12,573 bases of DNA from contig JAUWLI010000047.1 in assembly GCA_030613765.1 (NCBI GenBank), positions 1 through 12,573 on the forward strand. Reading direction: 5' to 3'. The notes under the pieces are model-generated. The model made no database searches and was not told the DNA's origin. It was given only the letters and a program-made list of their open reading frames with translations. Positions 1-6,169 of the stretch are shown piece by piece (position 1 is the stretch's first letter; each line of letters opens with the position of its first letter). This stretch comes from Phycisphaerae bacterium. GTDB lineage: Bacteria > Planctomycetota > Phycisphaerae > Sedimentisphaerales > SG8-4. Position numbers and translations under genes: made by a program.

Positions 1-966
1 GATGGTGAGTTTGAAATGGGAGACCATTACGGCGAAGGCCATTCTAATGAACTACCCGTACACGCGGTATTGCTGGATTCGTTCTTTATGAGCAAATTCG
101 AGATAACTAATCGACAGTATTGTGATTACCTCAATTCTGCCTATGATGCCAGCGACATAAAGGTTGACGATGGTATTGTGTATTCTTCCTCAGACAGCGG
201 CAATAGTTACCCTTATTGTGATACTTCAACATCATCTTCCTATAGTCAGATTGATTATTCAAGTGGCGTTTTCAGTGTAAGAACGAAAGCAAGCCGTGAT
301 ATGTCGGATGATCCCATGGTCGAGGTAAGCTGGTATGGAGCGGTTACTTATTGCAACTGGAGAAGCCAGCAGGAAGGTTACGAAACTTGTTATAATCTTT
401 CGACCTGGGACTGTGACTTCTCGAAGAAGGGTTATCGCCTTGCGACAGAGGCGGAATGGGAATACGCCGCACGTGGTGGATTATCAGGCAAACGGTTTCC
501 ATGGGCCAACCCCAACATTACCCACATTCAGGCGAATTACTACAGCAGTGCTTTCTATCCCTATGATGTAAGTCCGACGAGGGATTATCATCCGCTTTGG
601 AGTGACGTGGCTGTTCCTTATACATCGCCAGTTGGATTTTTTGATGGTACTATGAAGTATAAGGACGACTACAATTGGCCCGGTAGTGCCACAAGTTATC
701 AAACAACAAGCGGAGCCAATAGCTACGGGCTTTATGATATGGCAGGCAATGTATGGGAGTGGTGTAATGACTGGTACAATTCAACTTACTATAGCACAAG
801 CCCATACGATAACCCACAGGGTCCTGTCAGCGGAACTGATCGTGTTCTCCGCGGTGGCTGTTGGTACTTCTATGCGTACGATTGCCGGGTAGCGTACCGC
901 ATCCACTACTTCCGCGGCAGCAAGACCAACTACTTCGGGTTTCGTGTTGTCCTGGACTTAAAATAA
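1..966 (+). CDS. SUMF1/FGE-like domain protein, 5'-truncated
   Basis: The reading frame is open from the first base of the window, so the true start lies upstream and any signal peptide is not visible. The visible 321 residues are a nearly complete SUMF1 (formylglycine-generating-enzyme-like, C-type-lectin-related) domain. Landmarks in order are GEFEMG at the start, FEITNRQYCDYL near bases 97-132, a Ser/Tyr-rich insert (about 170-290), a GYRLATEAEWEYAARGG core (about 430-480), NVWEWCNDWY (about 748-777) and the closing RVLRGG...GFRVV (841-951). In genuine copper-dependent FGE the RGG motif is followed by two cysteines five residues apart. Here the first position is Phe (codon 868-870) and only the second is Cys (codon 883-885). 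Sulfatase activation is therefore unlikely, and a structural or ligand-binding role is more probable. The gene ends in TAA with no convincing terminator after it. Confidence 0.88.
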   Translation, partial: DGEFEMGDHYGEGHSNELPVHAVLLDSFFMSKFEITNRQYCDYLNSAYDASDIKVDDGIVYSSSDSGNSYPYCDTSTSSSYSQIDYSSGVFSVRTKASRDMSDDPMVEVSWYGAVTYCNWRSQQEGYETCYNLSTWDCDFSKKGYRLATEAEWEYAARGGLSGKRFPWANPNITHIQANYYSSAFYPYDVSPTRDYHPLWSDVAVPYTSPVGFFDGTMKYKDDYNWPGSATSYQTTSGANSYGLYDMAGNVWEWCNDWYNSTYYSTSPYDNPQGPVSGTDRVLRGGCWYFYAYDCRVAYRIHYFRGSKTNYFGFRVVLDLK

Positions 967-1042
967 CCCTTTGCTCTTTTATCTGAACGAAGCAAGGCTC
1001 GGCTTGGGTGCGGTGATGGTGAGAAGAAAACGCTAACAGAAA

Positions 1043-1185
1043 TCACCTTATCATCTTGATTATTGCCGCCCGGAGTTCAACTGAAAGTTTAGGCCAAGCC
1101 TCAATAACCTGTTTCAATTCCGGATCAGAAAAACAAGATTTTGACAAGATTCTTTCGGCATCAGAGGAAAAACCGCGTTTTTGAA
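1043..1185 (-). pseudogene. Integrase C-terminal-tail-like remnant downstream of tRNA-Lys
   Basis: Reading on from the tRNA 3' end on the minus strand, the frame stays open to a TGA at 1043-1045. Its last third reads DPELKQVIEAWPKLSVELR followed by AAIIKMIR. That acidic residue-L-x-x-(V/I)-x-x-AWPxL...R-A-x-I-x-x-(M/L)-(I/V) pattern resembles, from memory, the C-terminal tail of many planctomycete tyrosine recombinases and short proteins found beside tRNA genes. There is no start codon or ribosome-binding site of its own, and the only upstream ATG in frame lies before the tRNA. I read it as a remnant of an integrase that once used the tRNA as its attachment site. It could instead be a chance open frame. 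The flanking 967-1042 holds nothing I recognise. Confidence 0.35.
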
Positions 1186-1258
1186 TGAGCGATGAAGGGC
1201 TCGAACCTTCGACCTGCTGATTAAGAGTCAGCTGCTCTACCAACTGAGCTAATCGCCC
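1186..1258 (-). tRNA. tRNA-Lys (anticodon CTT)
   Basis: The minus strand folds as a full 73-nt cloverleaf. The acceptor stem GGGCGAT pairs with ATCGCTC (one G-U at the second pair) with discriminator A. The D arm is GCTC/GAGC. The anticodon stem GCTGA/TCAGC encloses loop CTCTTAA, so the anticodon is CTT and reads the lysine codon AAG. The variable loop is five bases, and the T arm GAAGG/CCTTC carries loop TTCGAGC. The 3' CCA is not encoded, since the next bases are TTC, so it must be added after transcription. No other RNA gene is adjacent. A TAGAAT box (minus strand, 1307-1312) lies upstream but lacks a good -35 partner, so I do not call a promoter. Confidence 0.97.
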
Positions 1259-1385
1259 CAAAGTTGTTACAAATCAATATCAAATCCAAGTCTGAAATAA
1301 AAGCGGATTCTAACAAATTCCCGGTCACCTTATACAAACATAGACGATATTGCAAGAAGATAAAGGTAAATTTTGTTACTTTAGT

Positions 1386-1401
1386 TCTGATTTTCATCAG
1401 A
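1386..1401 (-). terminator. Hairpin after the hydrolase stop codon (weak terminator candidate)
   Basis: On the minus strand, seven bases after the TAG of the hydrolase gene, TCTGAT-GAAA-ATCAGA forms a perfect 6-bp stem with a GAAA tetraloop. It is followed by an A-rich stretch, not a run of T, so it is not a canonical intrinsic terminator. It could protect the mRNA 3' end or be incidental. Confidence 0.25.
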
Positions 1402-1407
1402 CCAACA

Positions 1408-3024
1408 CTATCGCGCCACGACCGGTAGCAATATATGTGACGGATGTTTTTCGTTCAGGTAGATAGTGTTAGTCGCCACTTTAGTCTGGTCGTCCATACC
1501 TGAGGGCTTGCCCGTGTTAGGATTAGGCTCGAAGCGCGGAGAATTACTGGAGGATATGGCAACACGGACCCGATGGCCCGGACAAAAGAGAAGACTCGTG
1601 GACCACAAGTCAATTTCAAACTCATAGATCTTGCCGGGTTCGGTCAGCTCACTTTTCTCCATAGAATTTCGATGCCTTGCTCGAATGATTCCGTCGGCCA
1701 CAATCATGCTGCGACCATCCGGATAGACATCACAAAGTTTGGCTGTAAAGTCGGTATCCTTCGCTGTTGAAGATGCCCAGAGCCTGACCTTTACGGGTCC
1801 AGTAATTTCTACCGGTTTTTTCAGCTCTGGGGAAGTGAAAAACAGAACATCAGGGCGATCTTCAACCGGTCGCTGGTCTCTGGGTCCTTTTTTTATGATG
1901 AGATTGGCCCCGCCGATTGTAGGTACAGGATTCTCAGGGTCATATTTATAAGAGAGTGAAATGTCCGCTTTTTTGGGAGGTTGCGGGCGCAATTTCCCAT
2001 TGGCATTGAAATAGAAAGGTTTTATCTTAGCCGGGACAGGCCAATCTTCAGCAGTTTTCCAGACATTGGCATTATTTTTTGAGTCAGCCGGGTCGCCCAT
2101 GACAAAATACTGCACAACAGGGATGTCATCGATCCCTTTGCCGTTTTTCTTCATCCATATATCAAACCAATTCAACATACTGACTGGCTTGGGATATTCA
2201 GTATTAGGAAAGATCAAGTCTTCCGATCGACCATGCCCGTATGGGCCCATAACCAATCTGCATTTACCCCGCGCACCTTTGTCACCTTTCTTTTGTATAG
2301 TTAGAAAACTATTTATAGAACCGGCATTGAAAATGTCATACCAGCCGCCGAGGAACAAAACGGGGACATTGACGCGATGGGCTACGAACTCGGCGTCGAA
2401 CTGTTTGCAGAAATCGTCGTAATCCGGGTGCGCCCGCATTTCTTTTAGATTCTCCGGGCTGAACTTATTTCCATTCATCCACCCTTCCACTAAACTTTTG
2501 CGAAAAGCGCCTCCCTGATAGGCGGCCTGGCTGTACATGCTTGAAAATGCGACGGCAACATACTGGCATACCAGATGCGGCGGTCGGCTGGGGGCCATCA
2601 TGTTCTGCGTGATACCATTGGCACTTGCACCCACTGTGCCCACTTTGCCATCGCACCATTTTTGAGCTGCAACCCACTCCACGGTGTCATATCCATCCTG
2701 ATTTTTACCCCATCCATCATGTCCAAAGACAGGATAATCCACACCTTCGGAGCCAAATCTTCCTCGAATGTCCTGCGAGACAAAGGCATATCCGCGTTGA
2801 TTGGCCATCATTGCCTGTCCTTGTGCAGTACCCTTTCCATAAGGCGTTCGAAACAGGATTGCAGGCCATGGGCCCCTGCCATCAGGAAGATAAACATCAG
2901 TCGCCAACTTCACCCCATCCCGCATGGGGACCATGACCGTCTGAGTCGGTTTCGCACAGCAAAGGGCGGCAGCGATTAGGACGACAGCAAGGCCCACCTT
3001 TGTGATAGCAGCTCTTTTTTGCAT
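1408..3024 (-). CDS. Secreted CocE/NonD-family serine hydrolase (peptidase S15-like)
   Basis: This 538-residue protein has the length and architecture of the CocE / X-Pro dipeptidyl-peptidase (S15-like) family, which hydrolyses esters or amides such as acyl esters, glutaryl-7-ACA or peptides. A Sec signal peptide (basic MQKR, hydrophobic residues about 10-23) fits cleavage after ALCCA. The alpha/beta-hydrolase domain follows: PMRDGVKLATDVYLP (33-47), the nucleophile motif GASANG with Ser134, GGWYD with Asp230 and GPYGHG with His264, giving an intact Ser-Asp-His triad. The C-terminal part (about 380-538) is the family's jelly-roll domain, from PVEITGPVKVRLW onward. The start is supported by AAGGAGG five bases upstream (minus strand, 3030-3036). 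The gene is divergent from the oxidoreductase cluster and may share its regulatory region. The family call is firm and the substrate is unknown; deacylation of a glycan or an ester-linked side group is a guess from context. Confidence 0.93.
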   Translation of the reverse strand: MQKRAAITKVGLAVVLIAAALCCAKPTQTVMVPMRDGVKLATDVYLPDGRGPWPAILFRTPYGKGTAQGQAMMANQRGYAFVSQDIRGRFGSEGVDYPVFGHDGWGKNQDGYDTVEWVAAQKWCDGKVGTVGASANGITQNMMAPSRPPHLVCQYVAVAFSSMYSQAAYQGGAFRKSLVEGWMNGNKFSPENLKEMRAHPDYDDFCKQFDAEFVAHRVNVPVLFLGGWYDIFNAGSINSFLTIQKKGDKGARGKCRLVMGPYGHGRSEDLIFPNTEYPKPVSMLNWFDIWMKKNGKGIDDIPVVQYFVMGDPADSKNNANVWKTAEDWPVPAKIKPFYFNANGKLRPQPPKKADISLSYKYDPENPVPTIGGANLIIKKGPRDQRPVEDRPDVLFFTSPELKKPVEITGPVKVRLWASSTAKDTDFTAKLCDVYPDGRSMIVADGIIRARHRNSMEKSELTEPGKIYEFEIDLWSTSLLFCPGHRVRVAISSSNSPRFEPNPNTGKPSGMDDQTKVATNTIYLNEKHPSHILLPVVAR

Positions 3025-3178
3025 AATATCCTCCTTTACCCAAATTCCAAAAGCTTATTATTTCAGGGAAATAGCAGTTAGCTCCATATCGATAGAAACA
3101 ACTACTGCAATCTCTTATATAAATACACAAAAGTCCTTAAAAATACAAGCTCCTATGTCACCGTTTTCAAAAAACTCC

Positions 3179-3195
3179 CTATTGTAAGCCAATAG
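3179..3195. repeat. Inverted repeat CTATTG-N5-CAATAG
   Basis: A perfect 6-bp inverted repeat with a 5-base centre (taagc) sits roughly midway between the two divergent start codons. It could be an operator half-site pair or a small hairpin. Repeats of this size occur by chance, so little weight should be given to it alone. Confidence 0.3.
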
Positions 3196-3326
3196 TGGCA
3201 TATCGAGAACCGATTTGCTTACACGACTGTAATTCAATCCTCAAATCCAACGAGCTACCCCCTGCTTGTGTGGAGTGATACTAATAGAAAGAGGTCAAGC
3301 CCAAATGACATATTTTCACAAAATGG

Positions 3327-3356
3327 TTGAAATTGAACCGGCGATTCGGGTATTAT
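3327..3356 (+). promoter_or_regulatory. Sigma-70-like promoter for the rightward cluster
   Basis: TTGAAA (3327-3332, five of six consensus bases) and TATTAT (3351-3356, five of six) are separated by 18 bases. Transcription would begin near 3363, giving a leader of roughly 30 bases before the ATG at 3395, with AGGAG at 3383-3387. It is the best promoter-like match in the intergenic region and is correctly placed for the oxidoreductase gene. Confidence 0.5.
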
Positions 3357-3359
3357 ACC
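3349..3359. promoter_or_regulatory. Palindrome overlapping the -10 box (operator candidate)
   Basis: GGTATTATACC is a perfect 5+1+5 palindrome that covers the whole -10 box of the predicted promoter. A repressor bound here would block RNA polymerase, so it is a plausible operator. No regulator gene is present in the window to pair with it. Confidence 0.35.
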
Positions 3360-3379
3360 AATGTAATAAAATCTACATT
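3360..3379. promoter_or_regulatory. Inverted repeat AATGTA-N8-TACATT in the leader
   Basis: A perfect 6-bp inverted repeat with an 8-base spacer lies immediately after the -10 palindrome, spanning the predicted transcription start and early leader. It ends three bases before the Shine-Dalgarno. It may be a second operator site. As RNA the A/U-rich stem would be weak. Confidence 0.35.
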
Positions 3380-3394
3380 CTTAGGAGATGAAAA

Positions 3395-4744
3395 ATGAAC
3401 TCAATCAATCGCAGAGAATTCCTTAAAGGTTCGGTAGGTGCAGCTACAGCTTTTACTGTTATGTCACAAAACAGAAGTCTGGGTGCTGCAAACAAGGTTG
3501 TTTTGGGGATTATGGGAGTAGGCGGCCGGGGACGCGCGCTTTTGAGCAGCCTCGTGAAAAGGTCTGATGTTAAGATTAAATATATCTGTGACGCAGATAC
3601 GCGAAGCTATGGGCCTGCAGCGGAAATCGTGATGGAAGGTCACGACTACAAGCCGAAATTCGTTCAGGATTTTCGTAAAATACTCGATGATGACCAGGTC
3701 GATGCAATCGTTATAGCGACTTCTGACCGCTGGCATGCATTGGGTACAATAATGGCCTGCCAGGCGGGCAAAGACGTCTATGTGGAGAAGCCGCTGTCGC
3801 TGAGTATCTGGGACGGTAGAAAGATGGTTGAGGCTGCCCGTAAATACAACCGGGTTGTCCAGGTTGGAATCCAGAGCCGCAGCGCGCCCTACACCGATAA
3901 AGCCGCGGAATATATTCGCAGCGGTAAATTAGGTGACGTTTATCTTGCCCGCGTGTTCCTTATGCAAGAATCCGGGCCCATCCATGTGGCAAATGTGCAA
4001 CCGGTTCCGGAAGGTCTGGATTATGATTTATGGTGTGGGCCGTCACCTAAACTGCCCTACCGGCCGGGCAGATGGTTCTGGAGGCTGTGGGATTTCTATG
4101 TCGGTTATATTATGGCTGATATGACACATCAGATTGATTTGGTGCGATATCTGATAGGCAAGGAATATCCGGACACTGTCTGTAATGCAGGGGGAGTGTA
4201 CCATTTCAACGACGGCAGAGAGCAGCCGGACACTCAGTTTACTACGTTTGAATTCGGCAAACTTAGTTTGCTTTTCGAAGCATCGCTCTGGTCACCTTAT
4301 ATGCACCGGATTGTCCACTTGAAAGACAAGACCAAGTTCCCCGACTGGCCTTTCAGCGCAACGAAGGTGGAAATATGCGGAACTAAAGGATTTATGTGCT
4401 TTGGCAGGCATGGCGGTGGATGGCAGGTGTTCGAGGGGGACAGCAATGTTCGAGAAAGCAAAGCAGTTGTGTCAGAGCCGGCCATCCATAAATTCGGGAG
4501 CATAATCGACCTGCACTTCGAAGATTTCATAAATTGTATACGCAGCCGAAAGAAACCTAAAGCCGACGTTGAAGAGGCACACCTTTCAATGGCGCTGTGC
4601 CATCTTGCGAACATCTCATATCGAGTTGGAAACCGTAAACTTAAATTCGATGGCGCTACTGAAAAATTTGTCGCAGATAACGAAGCCAATAAATACTTGA
4701 AGGCCAACTACAGAAAGCCCTGGGTTGTACCTGAGAAAGTATAA
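3395..4744 (+). CDS. Tat-exported Gfo/Idh/MocA-family oxidoreductase
   Basis: This 449-residue NAD(P)-dependent sugar or polyol oxidoreductase homologue begins with a twin-arginine signal, NRREFLKG (5-12), then a weakly hydrophobic stretch to about Ala32. Export of the folded, cofactor-loaded enzyme is therefore expected. The Rossmann domain has GVGGRG (41-46), the acidic end of the second strand CDAD (65-68) and the hallmark EKP (131-133) with Lys132. The C-terminal substrate domain includes DLWCGPSPKLPYRPGR (211-226), common in planctomycete and Bacteroidetes members, and DMTHQID (242-248) with His245 in the usual catalytic-histidine region. AGGAG lies seven bases before the ATG. The gene is first in the rightward cluster and is followed after 43 bases by the SUMF1 gene. 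Family members oxidise, reduce or isomerise sugars, and some Tat-exported ones act as glycosidases through an NAD-dependent redox mechanism. The exact reaction cannot be read from sequence. Confidence 0.93.
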   Translation: MNSINRREFLKGSVGAATAFTVMSQNRSLGAANKVVLGIMGVGGRGRALLSSLVKRSDVKIKYICDADTRSYGPAAEIVMEGHDYKPKFVQDFRKILDDDQVDAIVIATSDRWHALGTIMACQAGKDVYVEKPLSLSIWDGRKMVEAARKYNRVVQVGIQSRSAPYTDKAAEYIRSGKLGDVYLARVFLMQESGPIHVANVQPVPEGLDYDLWCGPSPKLPYRPGRWFWRLWDFYVGYIMADMTHQIDLVRYLIGKEYPDTVCNAGGVYHFNDGREQPDTQFTTFEFGKLSLLFEASLWSPYMHRIVHLKDKTKFPDWPFSATKVEICGTKGFMCFGRHGGGWQVFEGDSNVRESKAVVSEPAIHKFGSIIDLHFEDFINCIRSRKKPKADVEEAHLSMALCHLANISYRVGNRKLKFDGATEKFVADNEANKYLKANYRKPWVVPEKV

Positions 4745-4787
4745 GAACTTCTGAAGATGAAATAGATCAGATTATAAAAGGAATAAG

Positions 4788-5957
4788 ATGCCCAAAAGGA
4801 TTTTGTTATTAGTAGCTGTATATTTAATTTGCTTTAATTTCGCCAATGCGCAGTGGATCGAGATTAGCAATCAAAAGTCAACACAAGAACAGACCGAATT
4901 GGGCGGGCCCAGGATAGTCATAGAGTATGATATAAAAGATGAAGAAATTTCAGAGGATTTTCCGGTATATGTCTTTGTCCGCTGGAGCAAGGATTCAGGT
5001 ACTACGTGGGAATTACTTTCGATGGAGCATCTCAGAGGCAATGGTTACGGTCTTGTAGAAAGTCCGGGACACAAAAAAATAATCTGGTGGGGAACAACTG
5101 AAACAAGCTTCCGAGACTCCGGCGTGGCAGGTACGGCGGACCTTAATAAATCTAAATTCATAATTCATGGAATCAAGATGGTGCGAGTGCCGGCGGGGGA
5201 ATTCAAAATGAAGAGTCTGCCGGGTGGAGGTTATGACGAATCTACAAGCCAAGAGCCTGTTGGTGGACTGCCGTTGTTTTATATAGCAAAATGCGAAACG
5301 ACGGTTTCCATGTACGCAGAGTATCTTAACAAAATCGGTCGAGAGGGAGCAGGCTGGAATAAGCTAATGTCGGACAGTCGCAGATGCGGTATTGTTCAAA
5401 ACGGCTCCGCTCCTAATTTTACATACAGTGTAACGCCGGGCAGAGAAAATTTTCCGGTTACATACGTATCATGGTACGATGCAGCAGCGTTTCTGAAGTG
5501 GTGCGGCTTGAGGCTGCCCAGCGAAGCGGAATGGGAAAAGACTATTCGTGGCGGGATTTATTTAGATGGCGACAAAACAAAGCAGCGTAAAAATCCACTG
5601 CCCGAGAGAAAATATCCATGGGGAAATGAATCGCCAAACGCCAAGGGTGTTTATCGATGTAATTATGATGGCGACGATGATGGATTCCCGTATACGGCTC
5701 CAGTTGGCAGTTTCAGCAAATTCAATAGTCCTTATGGAGTTTGTGATATGGGGGGAAATGTAGCTGAGTGGACCTTAGACTGGTATTCGACTTCATATCA
5801 TGTAGGTTTAGATGGATTCAGAATGGTGCGAGGCGGTTCGTGGATGGCAGTTCCATCCGCCTGTGATGCTATAACGGGGGCGACACAACTACCTCTCAAA
5901 GAAAGCAGTATCATGGGATTTCGCGCATGTTATGGGACCAGACAAATAAATCGGTAA
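4788..5957 (+). CDS. Secreted beta-sandwich + SUMF1-domain protein
   Basis: This 389-residue protein has a clear Sec signal peptide (MPKR, hydrophobic 5-16, likely cleavage after FANA at 21). Residues about 22-120 form a beta-rich region with IVIEYDI, WSKDSGTTWELL and a PGHKKIIWW end, a pattern often found before SUMF1 domains in planctomycetes and Bacteroidetes. Residues about 125-389 are the SUMF1 domain: MVRVPAGEFKM, LRLPSEAEWEKTIRGG (from 241), YPWGNESPNAKG, MGGNVAEWTLDW and MVRGGSW (346-352), then GFRACYG. At the two positions holding copper-binding cysteines in true FGE, this protein has Ala354 and Cys359, so oxidase activity is unlikely. AAAGGA lies before the ATG. It is probably a periplasmic or surface protein that binds a ligand or another protein of the cluster. 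It is not a close sequence relative of the gene at 1-966. Confidence 0.9.
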   Translation: MPKRILLLVAVYLICFNFANAQWIEISNQKSTQEQTELGGPRIVIEYDIKDEEISEDFPVYVFVRWSKDSGTTWELLSMEHLRGNGYGLVESPGHKKIIWWGTTETSFRDSGVAGTADLNKSKFIIHGIKMVRVPAGEFKMKSLPGGGYDESTSQEPVGGLPLFYIAKCETTVSMYAEYLNKIGREGAGWNKLMSDSRRCGIVQNGSAPNFTYSVTPGRENFPVTYVSWYDAAAFLKWCGLRLPSEAEWEKTIRGGIYLDGDKTKQRKNPLPERKYPWGNESPNAKGVYRCNYDGDDDGFPYTAPVGSFSKFNSPYGVCDMGGNVAEWTLDWYSTSYHVGLDGFRMVRGGSWMAVPSACDAITGATQLPLKESSIMGFRACYGTRQINR

Positions 5958-5970
5958 TCGACTCAGTATC

Positions 5971-6000
5971 TTGACATCAGCGACTAAGGCGAGATAACAT
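5971..6000 (+). promoter_or_regulatory. Possible internal promoter before the DUF5107-TPR gene
   Basis: The 212-base gap between the SUMF1 gene and the DUF5107-TPR start contains a perfect TTGACA (5971-5976). It is followed by GATAAC at 16 bases or TAACAT at 18 bases, each only four of six to the -10 consensus. It would give a leader of about 160 bases. The gap holds no gene I believe in. If the promoter is real, the second half of the cluster can be expressed separately. Confidence 0.3.
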
Positions 6001-6155
6001 TTTTATTCAAGAAAGAAATGGTGAAAACTATCTTGGCGCCTCGTCAGCTTTTCTTTACATTATTAGCTTCAAAAGTGCCTATCGATATTTCGGTGATAGT
6101 GATATGAACAATTTCGGTTTAAATTTATCTCGTCGTGGAATCACGCGTGTACTCA

Positions 6156-6161
6156 GGGAGG
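6156..6161 (+). promoter_or_regulatory. Ribosome-binding site that fixes the DUF5107-TPR start
   Basis: GGGAGG sits eight bases before the ATG at 6170. The in-frame ATG at 6104 has no comparable site and would put 22 residues in front of an otherwise classical signal peptide. The downstream start is therefore preferred. Confidence 0.75.
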
Positions 6162-6169
6162 ATACGAAA

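Larger units (their letters stand above)
3025..3394. other. Divergent intergenic regulatory region
   Basis: These 370 bases separate the leftward hydrolase from the rightward cluster. They hold no credible gene: the frames are short and lack ribosome-binding sites. The right end carries a promoter candidate and two inverted repeats for the oxidoreductase (separate entries), and the middle has a further inverted repeat. The hydrolase Shine-Dalgarno is at 3030-3036. A TATAAG-like -10 for the hydrolase can be read on the minus strand at 3114-3119, without a good -35 match. No riboswitch or tRNA-like fold was recognised. Confidence 0.6.

Noticed and set aside
1043..1261. 72-residue protein spanning the tRNA
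   Set aside because: Its N-terminal third is the tRNA-Lys translated, with an ATG one base upstream of the tRNA and no ribosome-binding site. Only the stretch after the tRNA deserves attention.
2575..2979. 134-codon frame opposite the CocE-type hydrolase
   Set aside because: It lies wholly inside a well-supported gene on the other strand, has no ribosome-binding site and shows composition typical of an antisense shadow.
1..5957. Sulfatase-maturation system based on the two SUMF1 genes
   Set aside because: Both proteins lack one of the paired copper cysteines, and no sulfatase (C-x-P-x-R signature) is encoded in the window.
6018..6107. 29-codon frame in the gap before the DUF5107-TPR gene
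   Set aside because: It has no good ribosome-binding site, unremarkable composition and no recognisable motif. It is probably chance.
6104..6169. N-terminal extension of the DUF5107-TPR gene from an ATG at 6104
   Set aside because: There is no Shine-Dalgarno before 6104, and the extension would place 22 polar residues before a normal signal peptide. GGGAGG before 6170 supports the later start.
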